The notes: a model not told the origin generated them from the sequence alone. A DNA stretch of 64,000 nucleotides from Anaerozeibacter quisquiliarum (GCA_051162045.1 JBISDI010000022.1); one strand, 5' to 3'; shown: positions 16,872-25,630, counted from the first letter of the stretch. Translations and numbers: made by a program.

Positions 16872-17705
16872 TTACCGCCCCCGCGACCTGTACGCCGACG
16901 GCGTCATGCCGGTGGCCTTGCGGAAGACCTTGGCGAAGTAGTTATAGTCAGGGATGCCCACGCACTCGGCCACGTCGCGGATGGTCGCGCCGGGGCGGGC
17001 GAGCAGATGCTGCGCCGCGGTGATGCGCCGCTTCGAGATCAGGCCGGACACCGTGAGGCCCGGCTCGAGCTGCTTGGCCAGCAGGTACAGCTTGTTCTTG
17101 CTGCATGACAGCGCCTGCGCCAGCTGAGAAACCGTCAGCGGCTGGGCGTAATGCTCGCCGATGTAGCGGTCGAGCCGCTCCGCGTCGGTCTGCGCGCTGC
17201 GTTTCATCAGCCCTTCCAGCCGGATCTCGCTGACGCAGGCGTTGATGATTTCGTAGCCGGCCTTGATCTGCCGGTTCGAGAACTGGGCGAGATTCGAGAA
17301 CGCCGTTTCGAGCGCGGGCTGGTCGGGGTACCACGCGCACAGCTGCCGAGTGAGCGCCCATTGGGCCTCGCGCGGGCTGTCGTCGAGCAGCTGGCCGAAC
17401 AATATCGTGGCGACCAGTTGCCCGCCCTCGGTGATCGGTACCACGGCGTCGATCAGCCCGGCGTGGCAGCGGTACTGCAGCGGCGCGTAGGGCGGCGTCA
17501 GCGAGGCGATCGCGCGCCGGTCGCAGGCAAAACAGCGCTGATAGCCCTGCGGGACAGAGCAGATCAAATCGCAGAACGCGCTGCGCGACCAGGCCGAGAA
17601 TAGCTCCTCGCCGCTGATGTCGTGCAGCGATACTTGCAGGTGTGTGAGCTGGTGCAGGTTCTCGAGCAGGCCGGCCAGCCGGGCCACGTTGAGCGCGTGC
17701 TTCAT
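16872..17705 (-). CDS. AraC-family regulator with PocR sensory domain
   Basis: 277 residues from ATG at 17705, with GAGGGGG upstream. The N-terminal half is a PocR-type ligand domain (about 10-165), with the cysteine pattern C-F-A-C-D (58-62) and Y-R-C-H-A-G-L (78-84), a region thought to bind small ligands or metal. The C-terminal half has two AraC helix-turn-helix motifs (about 180-277), the second ending in the family pattern F-R-K-A-T-G-M-T-P-S-A-Y-R. It is divergent from the binding-protein gene at 17886, so it most likely controls the carbohydrate importer operon from the shared 180-base intergenic region. Confidence 0.88.
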   Translation of the reverse strand: MKHALNVARLAGLLENLHQLTHLQVSLHDISGEELFSAWSRSAFCDLICSVPQGYQRCFACDRRAIASLTPPYAPLQYRCHAGLIDAVVPITEGGQLVATILFGQLLDDSPREAQWALTRQLCAWYPDQPALETAFSNLAQFSNRQIKAGYEIINACVSEIRLEGLMKRSAQTDAERLDRYIGEHYAQPLTVSQLAQALSCSKNKLYLLAKQLEPGLTVSGLISKRRITAAQHLLARPGATIRDVAECVGIPDYNYFAKVFRKATGMTPSAYRSRGR

Positions 17706-17781
17706 CGACATCCCCCTCGCCATCATAGCACAATTATTTCATTTTGGGAAGATATTTCTATATGCTCAAACCATAATTGCT

Positions 17782-17809
17782 ATGACATACGTAAAAAATT
17801 CGGTATAAT
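17782..17809 (+). promoter_or_regulatory. Promoter of the 17.9-24.2 kb carbohydrate operon
   Basis: ATGACA (17782-17787), 16 bases, TATAAT (17804-17809). The -10 is perfect and the -35 weak, as expected for an activator-dependent promoter next to a divergent AraC gene. The upstream AT-rich stretch 17725-17780 would be the activator site. Confidence 0.65.
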
Positions 17810-17885
17810 GCACATGAGCGATCATTGTGGGATGTGGTCGTCAGACCACTCGGCAATGACGAAAACGGTAAGGAGGTCATCTGTC

Positions 17886-19121
17886 ATGAAGAGGGCGCTA
17901 ACCATGCTGCTGGCTCTGGCGACGTTGCTGTCCGTGGGGATCGCCGCGGCCGCCGAGGGCAAGACCATCGTCTATTGGTCGATGTGGGAATCGACCGAGC
18001 CGCAGGGCGTCGTGATTCAGGAAGCGGTCAATGCCTACATGGCGGCCACCGGCAACACGGTGGACGTGCAGTTCAAGGGCCGCACCGGCATCCGCGAGGG
18101 GTTACAGCCCGCACTGGACGCCGGCACCGCGATCGACCTGTTCGACGAGGACATCGACCGCGTCAACAAGACCTGGGGCAAGTACATCATGGACCTCGAG
18201 GAGCTTAGCAAGGCTTCCGATTACGAGGCCACCGCGATCTCCGGCCTGATCGCGGCCTGCCGCGAGGTGGGCGGAGGCACGCTTAAGTCGATCCCCTACC
18301 AACCCAACCTGTTTAACTACTTCTACAACCGGGAGATCTTCGACGAGGCCGGGATTGCTCAAGTGCCCGCCACCTGGGCGGAATTCCTTGACGCCTGCCA
18401 GAAGATCAAGGACGCCGGCTACATCCCGATCACCAGCGACGACGCCTACATCATCTGCATGTACGGCTACCACCTGGCGCGCCTGATCGGCGAGGCAGGG
18501 GTCGACGACGTGGTGAAAAACGGCAAGTGGGCGGAGGAGCCCGCGGTGCTCGAAGCCGCCAAGGCCTACGAGGAGTTGGCCGCGAAGGGCTTCCTCTCCC
18601 CGACCATCGGCTCGGCGGTATGGCCGATCAACCAGAACGGCGAGCTGGCGCTGGGCGACGCGGCCATGTACCTGAACGGATCGTGGCTGCCCAACGAGGT
18701 CAAGGCCATGACCGGCCCGGACTTCATGTGGGGCTGCTTCGCCTATCCGGCGCTCGAGGGCGGCGCGAACGGCACCGAGGCCGGCAACTTCGGCGCGCAG
18801 GTGTACGCGATCAACAAGGTAAGCCAGGTCGCGCCCGAGGCGTTTGAGCTGATCCGCTACATCACCAAGGGCGAGTTTGACCAGAAGCTGTCGAGCGAAT
18901 CGGTGGGCATCCCCGCCGACACCGCGAACGCCGAGTGGCCCGCGATGCTCGCCGCGGTCAAGGACGTCATGGGCGGCCTTAGCACCCGCTGGACCTGGGC
19001 GGCGGGCATCGAGAACAACCCCGACATGACCCCGATCATCAAGGAGAACTTCCAGAAGCTGTGCGCCGGCAAGCAGACCGCGCAGCAGTTCGTGGACGCC
19101 ATGGAGGCGGCCAGCAAGTAA
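17886..19121 (+). CDS. ABC importer substrate-binding protein (carbohydrate family 1)
   Basis: 411 residues from ATG at 17886, nine bases after AAGGAGG. A signal peptide spans 1-24 and ends A-A-A-A-E; there is no lipobox cysteine, so cleavage by signal peptidase I is predicted. The mature protein has the family-1 opening K-T-I-V-Y-W-S-M-W-E and the substrate-domain pattern L-F-N-Y-F-Y-N-R-E-I-F. It delivers a sugar or oligosaccharide to the permease pair encoded next. The neighbouring NahK-type kinase points to an N-acetylhexosamine-containing ligand, by inference. No ATPase gene is in the operon, so a shared MsmX-like ATPase is presumably used. Confidence 0.9.
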   Translation: MKRALTMLLALATLLSVGIAAAAEGKTIVYWSMWESTEPQGVVIQEAVNAYMAATGNTVDVQFKGRTGIREGLQPALDAGTAIDLFDEDIDRVNKTWGKYIMDLEELSKASDYEATAISGLIAACREVGGGTLKSIPYQPNLFNYFYNREIFDEAGIAQVPATWAEFLDACQKIKDAGYIPITSDDAYIICMYGYHLARLIGEAGVDDVVKNGKWAEEPAVLEAAKAYEELAAKGFLSPTIGSAVWPINQNGELALGDAAMYLNGSWLPNEVKAMTGPDFMWGCFAYPALEGGANGTEAGNFGAQVYAINKVSQVAPEAFELIRYITKGEFDQKLSSESVGIPADTANAEWPAMLAAVKDVMGGLSTRWTWAAGIENNPDMTPIIKENFQKLCAGKQTAQQFVDAMEAASK

Positions 19122-19185
19122 CCGCTTCGGAAACGCTATGGAGGCCGTACGTCTGACCTGGCGGGCGGCCTCCTGTTCCCCTTTC

Positions 19186-19324
19186 CGGAGGGGTCCCCCG
19201 CCTGCGGGCGCCCACCACCCCGCCCCCTACGGGCACCCCTCACGGGGTCACCACCCCGCCTGCGGGCACCCCTCCAAGGAGGGGAATGGAGGGGAATGAG
19301 GGGAATGGAGGGGAACGGGAGGGG
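19186..19324 (+). repeat. GC-rich intercistronic repeats ending in four GGGG tracts
   Basis: The 253-base gap between the binding-protein and permease genes holds imperfect copies of CACCCCGCC-TGCGGGC-ACCCC, the palindrome CCCCTCC-AAGGAGGGG, then GGGGAATGGA repeated with slight changes. GGGG tracts lie at 19281-19284, 19291-19294, 19300-19303 and 19310-19313, on the sense strand. The palindrome recurs at 24259. The element may lower expression of the permeases relative to the binding protein. Confidence 0.6.
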
Positions 19325-19374
19325 CGGCCCGGCGTTACGAATCCAATGTTTTTCTACGTTAAGGGGGCTTTCGC

Positions 19375-20280
19375 GTGAAGAAGAGCAAGACCATGATCGT
19401 CGTATTCCTGGCCCCTGCGCTGGTCTTCTTTCTGACGATCTTCGTCTACCCCATTCTGCGCACCGCGCTGATGAGCTTTTTTCTGGTGGGAAACGTCACC
19501 TCCGGCATCGACGAATGGCAATTCGTCGGCCTTGAAAACTACGGGTCGCTCTACGGCACCAGCCTGTTTCGGATCTCGATGTGGAACCTGCTGCGGATCT
19601 GGGCGGTGGGCGGCGCGGCCGTCATGACGCTGGCGCTGCTGTTCGCGGTGATCCTCAACAGCGGTATCAAATTCAAGAAGTTCTTTCGCGCGGCGATCTA
19701 CCTGCCCAATGTCATCAGCGCGGTGGCGCTGGCGACGATGTGGCTGCAATATGTGTACAACCCGCGCTTCGGCTTACTCCATGAGCTTTTTTCGTTTTTG
19801 CACCTCGACGCTCTCGCCGCGTTCCAGTGGACCGAGGCGGGCGCGAAGTTCTGGGCGCTCACGTTTGCCTACGCCTTCGGCATGGTCGGCTACCACATGC
19901 TGATCTTCGGGAGCGGCATCGAAAAGATACCGCCCGAGTACTACGAGGCCTCGTCGATCGACGGAGCGAGCAGGATCGCCCAGTTTAGGCACATCACCCT
20001 GCCGCTGATCAAGGGCGTATTTCGCACCAACCTCACGATGTGGTCGATCAGCTCGGTGGGCTTCTTCGTCTGGTCGCAGCTGTTCTCGACCGTCACCGCC
20101 GACACGCAGACGATCACGCCCATGGTGTACCTGTACCTGCAGGTGTTCGGCGCGGGCAACGTGGTCACCGAGCGCAACGCGGGCCTGGGCGCGGCGGTGG
20201 GCATGGTGCTGGGCATCTGCGTGGTGGTGGCGTTTTTAATCATCAGCCGCGTCATCCGCGACGACGACCTGGAATATTGA
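19375..20280 (+). CDS. Carbohydrate ABC importer permease, MalF/UgpA-like
   Basis: 301 residues from GTG at 19375, with AAGGGGG upstream. Six membrane segments are visible. The cytoplasmic EAA loop reads E-Y-Y-E-A-S-S-I-D-G-A (about 181-191) and ends in I-T-L-P-L, as expected for contact with the ATPase. With the next gene it forms the heterodimeric transmembrane channel for the solute delivered by the 17886 binding protein. It stands 15 bases before the partner permease, so the two are cotranslated. Confidence 0.92.
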   Translation: MKKSKTMIVVFLAPALVFFLTIFVYPILRTALMSFFLVGNVTSGIDEWQFVGLENYGSLYGTSLFRISMWNLLRIWAVGGAAVMTLALLFAVILNSGIKFKKFFRAAIYLPNVISAVALATMWLQYVYNPRFGLLHELFSFLHLDALAAFQWTEAGAKFWALTFAYAFGMVGYHMLIFGSGIEKIPPEYYEASSIDGASRIAQFRHITLPLIKGVFRTNLTMWSISSVGFFVWSQLFSTVTADTQTITPMVYLYLQVFGAGNVVTERNAGLGAAVGMVLGICVVVAFLIISRVIRDDDLEY

Positions 20281-20294
20281 GAGGGGGCGAGGGC

Positions 20295-21161
20295 ATGGCG
20301 AGGCGAAAGGGGAAGGGCGCGCACCCGCAAGTTCGGCTGCTGCCGGGCTACATCATCCTCACGCTGTGGGTGCTGTTCACCTTCGTGCTGGTGGGCTGGA
20401 TCTTTGCGGCCAGCTTTTCGACCACCAGGGAGATCTTCAAGGGCGGCGCGCTGCGCTTCAAGACCGGGCTGCACTTTGAGAACTACATCAAGGCCTGGAC
20501 CAGCCAAAACGTGTCGGTGTTCTTCACCAACTCGCTGGCCTACTCGACGGTCGCGTCGGTGCTGCTGATCCTCGTGGCCGCGCCGGCCGCCTACGCGCTG
20601 TCGCGGTTCCGGTTCTTCGCAAACCGCGCGATCCAAAGCGGTTTTGTGGCGGCGATGGGCGTGCCGGTGGTGATGATTATCCTGCCGCTGTTCGGCATGG
20701 TGTCGCGGATGCAGCTGCTCCAGCGGGACATCACCGTGCGGCTGCTGATGGTGTTTCTGTACGTGGGCATCAACGTGCCCTACTCGACGATCTTCCTGCT
20801 GGCCTTCTTTTCGAACCTGTCGCGCTCCTACGAGGAGGCCGCGGCGATCGACGGCTGTTCGCCGATTGCAACGTTCTGGAAGATCATGCTGCCGCTGGCG
20901 CAGCCGGGCATCATCACGGTGTCGATCTTCAACTTCATCAACATCTGGAACGAGTACTTCATGTCGCTGATCTTCGCCAATTCCGACGCGCAGCGGCCGG
21001 TGGCGGTGGGGCTGTACTCGATGATCAACTCGATGAAGTACACCGGCGACTGGGCCGGCATGTTCGCGGCGGTCATCATCGTGTTTTTGCCCACGTTCCT
21101 TTTATACATCTTCCTGTCCGAGAAAATCATCGCCGGCGTCACCGGCGGCATCAAGGGGTAG
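20295..21161 (+). CDS. Carbohydrate ABC importer permease, MalG/UgpE-like
   Basis: 288 residues from ATG at 20295, just after GAGGGCGAGGG; an upstream in-frame extension overlaps the previous permease and is not coding. It has six membrane segments. The EAA loop is S-Y-E-E-A-A-A-I-D-G-C with I-M-L-P-L following, and the C-terminus is G-V-T-G-G-I-K-G, typical of MalG-type permeases. It is the second half of the channel formed with the gene at 19375. It ends seven bases before the DUF5107 gene. Confidence 0.92.
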   Translation: MARRKGKGAHPQVRLLPGYIILTLWVLFTFVLVGWIFAASFSTTREIFKGGALRFKTGLHFENYIKAWTSQNVSVFFTNSLAYSTVASVLLILVAAPAAYALSRFRFFANRAIQSGFVAAMGVPVVMIILPLFGMVSRMQLLQRDITVRLLMVFLYVGINVPYSTIFLLAFFSNLSRSYEEAAAIDGCSPIATFWKIMLPLAQPGIITVSIFNFINIWNEYFMSLIFANSDAQRPVAVGLYSMINSMKYTGDWAGMFAAVIIVFLPTFLLYIFLSEKIIAGVTGGIKG

Positions 21162-21168
21162 AACAGAA

Positions 21169-23154
21169 ATGCGCATTGAGAAAACGCAATTGATATTACC
21201 CGCCGCGCGCGTGCTGGGCGCCTCTCCCTTGCCGGCCTTCCGCGCGGCCGAGGACAAGCCGATTTTGGACGGGGGCCTGCTGGCCGGGGAGACGCCCGGC
21301 TTTGCCAGGGACACCGGGTTCCGGGTGCTGCCCTACGCCATGCAGGACGTCTACGATCCGATCCCCGAGGAGCGCGCGGTGCCCTCCGTCGAAATGGAAA
21401 ACGACCGCCTGAAGGCCGTATTCCTGCCCGGCCTCGGCGGGCGGCTGTATTCGCTGTTCGACAAGCGGGCAGGGCGGGAGCTGCTGTTTTGCAACCCGGT
21501 GATCAAGATGGGCAATCTCGCGCTGCGCAACGCCTGGTTCTCGGGCGGCGTCGAGTGGAACCTGGGCCACTTCGGGCATACTCCGTTCACCTGCGAGGAT
21601 GTGTTCTTCGCCGAGTGCGAGGCGGACGGGCAGCGGTTTGTGCGCATGTACGTCTACGAGCGGATGAAGCGGCTGACGTTCCAGATTGACTTCCACCTAG
21701 ACGACGGCGCGCCCCATCTGACCGCCCACATGCGCGTCTACAACCGTGGGCCCGAGGCCGCGCCGCTGTTTTTGTGGACCAACGCCGCCGTGCCGGAGGA
21801 TAAGGGCCTGCGCATATTCTCGGGCACCGACCAGGTGATCGTCCAGGCCGAGAGCGAAACGCCCGGCGAGAGCCGCTTCCTGCACGCCGCGCTGCCCTTT
21901 CCGTTCCCCGACGGCGTAGACCATACCCATCCGGCGCGCATTCCCCACGCGGAAGAATACTTTTTTCAGAACCCGGCCGACGCGCGCCATGCGTTCGAGA
22001 GCGCGCTTTACGCGGACGGGCGGATCACCTACGAGCGCTCGACCGGCAACTATCCCTACCGCAAGCTGTTCTGCTGGGGCGGACACGCGGGCGGCAAGCG
22101 CTGGCAGGAGCACCTGTCTCGGCCGGGCGAGGGCGCATACGTCGAGATCCAGGCCGGCTGCTGGCGCACGCAGCAGCACGCGGGCACGATCGGCGCGGGG
22201 GAGACGTTCACGCTGACGCAGATGTTCGGCGGCGCGCGCGCGCCCTATGAGCGCTTTTCGGGGCCGTACCACCGGGCGCGCGAGGCCATGCAGGCGCTGA
22301 TCGACGACTGCCTGCCGGCGGAAGCGGTGGAGCGCGAGCACGCGCGCTGCGAGCGGTACGCAACCGTCCCGGTGACGCGCATCCTGCACGAGGGCACCGG
22401 CTGGGGCGCGCTGGAGAAGATGCGCTCGCCGGGCGCGCTGCCCGAGCACCTGGACTTCCCGGCGCATACGATCGGGCCCGAGCAAGCGCCCTGGGCGGCG
22501 CTGCTCAGGGGCGAGCGCTTCCCCGGCGCGGACAGCTTCATGACCGCGCCCGAATGGCTGCGGGTTTGTCAGGCGGCGCTGGCCGAGCGGCCGGACGACG
22601 CGCAGCTTTGGACGCACGCGGGCAACGCGCTGTACGAAAACGGGGATTGGGCGGGGGCGAAGGCCGCGTGGAGCCGGGCCGCCGAGCTTGCGGAGGCGCC
22701 GCTGGCGCTGCGGAATCTGTCGTTCGCGGCGGCGCGGGACGGCGACCGCGAGGCGGCGCTTGCCTTCATGGAGCGCGCCGTGAACGCGCTCGCCGAGCCT
22801 GAACGGGCCTACGCCGAGGAATACCTCGCGCTGCTCAACGACGCCGGGCAGTACGCGAAGGCATGGGCGTTCTACCGGGGATTGCCGGAAGCGTTGCAGG
22901 CGGGCGAGCGGATGTCGATCAACGCCTCGTTCGCCGCGCTCGAAATGGGCGAGGACGCATTCCTGGACCGCCAATTCGCGCGCACCTTCTCGGTGGTCAA
23001 GGAGGGCGAGCTTGCCTTTATCGCTCTGTGGTTCAGGCGCGAGGCGCTGCGCGCGGCCAAGGCGCGGGGGATTGCGTATACGCCGGCGCTGCTCGAAGAG
23101 GTCAGGCGCACCGCGAAGCTGCCGCGTAACCTCGATTTCCGGATGCTTTCTTAA
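21169..23154 (+). CDS. DUF5107 protein with C-terminal TPR-like repeats
   Basis: 661 residues. The N-terminal ~370 residues match DUF5107, which I recall as a galactose-mutarotase-like beta-sandwich linked to sugar metabolism. Characteristic stretches are L-P-G-L-G-G-R-L-Y-S-L (82-92), N-A-W-F-S-G-G-V-E-W-N (119-129) and G-H-F-G-H-T-P. The C-terminal third (about 450-640) has TPR-like helical pairs, e.g. A-L-Y-E-N-G-D-W-A-G-A-K-A-A-W. No signal peptide, so it works in the cytoplasm after import, probably on the imported glycan. The start at 21169 lies seven bases after the permease stop. Catalytic activity of this family is not established to my knowledge. Confidence 0.75.
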   Translation: MRIEKTQLILPAARVLGASPLPAFRAAEDKPILDGGLLAGETPGFARDTGFRVLPYAMQDVYDPIPEERAVPSVEMENDRLKAVFLPGLGGRLYSLFDKRAGRELLFCNPVIKMGNLALRNAWFSGGVEWNLGHFGHTPFTCEDVFFAECEADGQRFVRMYVYERMKRLTFQIDFHLDDGAPHLTAHMRVYNRGPEAAPLFLWTNAAVPEDKGLRIFSGTDQVIVQAESETPGESRFLHAALPFPFPDGVDHTHPARIPHAEEYFFQNPADARHAFESALYADGRITYERSTGNYPYRKLFCWGGHAGGKRWQEHLSRPGEGAYVEIQAGCWRTQQHAGTIGAGETFTLTQMFGGARAPYERFSGPYHRAREAMQALIDDCLPAEAVEREHARCERYATVPVTRILHEGTGWGALEKMRSPGALPEHLDFPAHTIGPEQAPWAALLRGERFPGADSFMTAPEWLRVCQAALAERPDDAQLWTHAGNALYENGDWAGAKAAWSRAAELAEAPLALRNLSFAAARDGDREAALAFMERAVNALAEPERAYAEEYLALLNDAGQYAKAWAFYRGLPEALQAGERMSINASFAALEMGEDAFLDRQFARTFSVVKEGELAFIALWFRREALRAAKARGIAYTPALLEEVRRTAKLPRNLDFRMLS

Positions 23155-23169
23155 TCGAAGGAGACCAAT

Positions 23170-24243
23170 ATGCTACAAGCCGCTTATGAATTCGCGCTGG
23201 ACGGCGCGCCGGTATCCTGCGCGCGCTACGGCAACGGACACATCAACGAGACCTACCTTCTGGTGACCGCCGATCGCCGCTACATCCTGCAGAAGATCAA
23301 CCGGCACGTGTTCCGCGACGTGCCCGCGCTGATGCGCAACATCGCGCTGGTCACGCGCCACCTGGAGCGCCTGGAGAGCGACCCGCGCCGCGCGCTGACG
23401 CTGATCGAAACGCGCGATGGCCGGGATTATCTGACCGACGAGAACGGCGATTGCTGGCGTGTCTACGCATTTATCGAGGGCGGCGTATGCCTCGAGCAGG
23501 CGGCGGATGAGCGCGACTTTCTGCAAAGCGGCGTGGCGTTCGGGCGGTTCCAGAAGCGCCTTTCGGACTTCCCGGCGGACAGCCTGTCCGAGACCATCCC
23601 GCGCTTTCACGACACCGTGAACCGCCTGGGGCTGCTGCGCGAGGCCGTCGAATCCAACGCGCATAAGCGGCTCGAGGGCACGCGCGCCGAGCTGGAGTTC
23701 GCGCTCGAGCGGGCGGGACAGGCCGGCGCGATGCTGGATATGTTGAAGAGGGGCGCGCTTAAGCTACGCGTGACCCACAACGACACCAAGCTCAACAACG
23801 TGATGCTGGATGAGGACACCCTTGAGCCGCTGTGTGTGATCGACCTGGACACGGTGATGCCGGGCCTCGCGGGTAACGACTTCGGCGATTCGATCCGCTT
23901 CGGCGCGTCGACCGCGACCGAGGACGAGCGGGACCTGTCGAAGGTGCGGCTGTCGCTTCCGCACTACCGCGCCTACGCGCGGGGCTTTTTGAGCGCCTGC
24001 GGCGACAGTTTGACCCAAGCCGAGATCGACACGCTGCCGCTGGGCGCGAAGCTGATGACGTTCGAGTGCGGCATCCGCTTTTTGACCGATCACCTGGCGG
24101 GCGACGTGTACTACCGCATCCACCGCCCGGCGCACAACCTCGACCGCTGCCGCACGCAGTTCAAGCTGGTCGCGGATATGGAGAAAAAGTGGGACGCAAT
24201 GCGCGAAATCACCGCGCAGGAGGCTGAAGGAACCGGCATTTGA
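23170..24243 (+). CDS. nahK: Sugar 1-kinase of the aminoglycoside-phosphotransferase fold, N-acetylhexosamine 1-kinase (NahK)-like
   Basis: 357 residues, the length of bifidobacterial NahK/LnpB. Matching motifs are G-N-G-H-I-N-E-T-Y near the N-terminus (nucleotide loop), Q-K-I-N-R-H-V-F, the catalytic loop V-T-H-N-D-T-K-L-N-N-V (about 199-209) and I-D-L-D-T-V-M-P-G. NahK makes GlcNAc-1-P or GalNAc-1-P from N-acetylhexosamine and ATP, the entry step for mucin or milk-glycan disaccharides. A GGAGA site precedes the ATG. It is the last gene of the AraC-linked importer operon. No lacto-N-biose phosphorylase is in the window, so the exact hexosamine source is open; the kinase could also act on another hexose. 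Confidence 0.75.
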   Translation: MLQAAYEFALDGAPVSCARYGNGHINETYLLVTADRRYILQKINRHVFRDVPALMRNIALVTRHLERLESDPRRALTLIETRDGRDYLTDENGDCWRVYAFIEGGVCLEQAADERDFLQSGVAFGRFQKRLSDFPADSLSETIPRFHDTVNRLGLLREAVESNAHKRLEGTRAELEFALERAGQAGAMLDMLKRGALKLRVTHNDTKLNNVMLDEDTLEPLCVIDLDTVMPGLAGNDFGDSIRFGASTATEDERDLSKVRLSLPHYRAYARGFLSACGDSLTQAEIDTLPLGAKLMTFECGIRFLTDHLAGDVYYRIHRPAHNLDRCRTQFKLVADMEKKWDAMREITAQEAEGTGI

Positions 24244-24258
24244 CGGGCGGCTCCCCCC

Positions 24259-24284
24259 ATTCCCCTCCTTGGAGGGGAATTTTT
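24259..24284 (+). terminator. Terminator of the carbohydrate operon
   Basis: ATTCCCCTCC (24259-24268) pairs with GGAGGGGAAT (24271-24280) and is followed by TTTT. It lies 16 bases after the kinase stop. The core is the same CCCCTCC palindrome seen at 19270, so it is probably a dispersed repeat recruited as a terminator. Confidence 0.65.
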
Positions 24285-24331
24285 CCGGCGCGGCCCTGCC
24301 CATCGGCGCAAATGTCAATCGCGCAAATTCA

Positions 24332-24360
24332 TTGCCAAACCGCTCCTGATCTGTTATAAT
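24332..24360 (+). promoter_or_regulatory. Sigma-A promoter of the CofE-like gene
   Basis: TTGCCA (24332-24337), 17 bases, TATAAT (24355-24360), giving a leader of about 65 bases to the GTG at 24433. In the leader, CCGGCGGGCGACCGCCGG can form a small hairpin just before the ribosome site. Confidence 0.8.
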
Positions 24361-24432
24361 ATCATCCGGCGTTTATGATGCCATAACAGAATCCGGCGGG
24401 CGACCGCCGGTCGACGTGCAAAGGAGCATCTT

Positions 24433-25623
24433 GTGGAGAGATTGACAGGCACCGTGGCGAGGGGGATTCGAACCCCCATCATCCGCGAGGGGGACGACAT
24501 CGCTGAGATCGTGGTGCGCAGCGTGCTGGACGCCGCGCGCGCCGAGCGGTTTGCATTGAACGACCGCGACGTGGTCGCGGTGACCGAGGCCGTGGTCGCC
24601 CGGGCGCAGGGCAACTACGCCACGACCGATCAGATTGCCGGGGACGTCCGCGCCAAGTTCGGCGACCGGACCGTCGGCCTGATCTTCCCGATCCTGAGCC
24701 GCAACCGCTTCGCGGTCTGCCTCAAGGGCATTGCGGCGGGCGTCAAAAAGGTCGTGCTGATGCTCAGCTACCCGTCGGACGAGGTGGGCAACCACCTGAT
24801 CGATCCCGACATGCTCGACGAAGCGGGGATCAACCCGTGGACCGACGTGCTCAGCGAGGAACGCTACCGCGCGCTGTTCGGCTATTACAAGCACCCGTTC
24901 ACCGGGGTGGACTATGTCGAATACTACAAGGGGCTGATCGAGGCCGCGGGCTGCGAGGCGGAGGTGGTGTTCGCCAACGACTGCCGCGCCATCCTGAATT
25001 ATACAAAGTCGGTGCTCTGCTGCGACATCCACAGCCGGGCGCGCTCGCGCAGGCTGCTCACCGCGGCGGGCGCCGAGACGGTGTATTGCCTGTCCGACAT
25101 CCTGACCGCGCCGATAGGCGGCAGCGGCTTTAATGAACATTACGGCCTGCTGGGCTCGAACAAGGCGACCGAGCAGTCCGTCAAGCTGTTCCCGCGCGAC
25201 TGCATGCCGGTGGTCGAGCGGATTCAGCAGGGGCTGCTGGGCGCGACCGGCAAGGCGGTCGAGGTGATGGTCTACGGCGACGGCGCGTTCAAGGACCCGG
25301 TGGGCAAGATTTGGGAACTGGCCGACCCGGTGGTCTCGCCCGCCTACACCGCGGGACTGGAAGGCCAGCCCAGCGAGGTCAAGCTCAAGTACCTGGCCGA
25401 CAACGAGTTCAAACACCTGTCCGGCGAGGCGCTCAAGGCCGCGATTTCGGACTACATCCGCAACAAGCAGGCCGACCTCGTGGGCAGCATGGCGTCCCAG
25501 GGCACCACGCCGCGCCGGCTGACCGACCTGATCGGCTCGCTCTGCGACCTGACCTCGGGCAGCGGCGACAAGGGCACCCCGGTCGTGCTGGTGCAGGGCT
25601 ATTTCGACAACTACGCCGAATAG
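24433..25623 (+). CDS. Coenzyme F420-0:L-glutamate ligase (CofE/FbiB) family protein
   Basis: 396 residues from GTG at 24433, behind AAAGGAG. The sequence belongs to the Clostridia branch annotated as F420-0:L-glutamate ligase: R-G-I-R-T-P-I-I (11-18), D-R-D-V-V-A-V-T-E-A-V-V-A-R near 43-56, S-G-S-G-D-K-G-T-P near 375-383. CofE adds glutamate to F420-0 using GTP. This branch is longer (~395 versus ~250 residues) and occurs in organisms not known to make F420, so another amide-forming role is likely. No other F420 gene is in the window. The gene is monocistronic, with its own promoter and a strong terminator. Confidence 0.75.
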   Translation: MERLTGTVARGIRTPIIREGDDIAEIVVRSVLDAARAERFALNDRDVVAVTEAVVARAQGNYATTDQIAGDVRAKFGDRTVGLIFPILSRNRFAVCLKGIAAGVKKVVLMLSYPSDEVGNHLIDPDMLDEAGINPWTDVLSEERYRALFGYYKHPFTGVDYVEYYKGLIEAAGCEAEVVFANDCRAILNYTKSVLCCDIHSRARSRRLLTAAGAETVYCLSDILTAPIGGSGFNEHYGLLGSNKATEQSVKLFPRDCMPVVERIQQGLLGATGKAVEVMVYGDGAFKDPVGKIWELADPVVSPAYTAGLEGQPSEVKLKYLADNEFKHLSGEALKAAISDYIRNKQADLVGSMASQGTTPRRLTDLIGSLCDLTSGSGDKGTPVVLVQGYFDNYAE

Positions 25624-25630
25624 GATATGC

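Noticed and set aside
24455..24485. Sequence resembling the 3' end of a tRNA on the minus strand (GGGGGTTCGAATCCCCCTCGCCA)
   Set aside because: No matching 5' acceptor arm, D-arm or anticodon arm lies at the right distance, and the bases encode the conserved R-G-I-R-T-P-I of the CofE-like protein.
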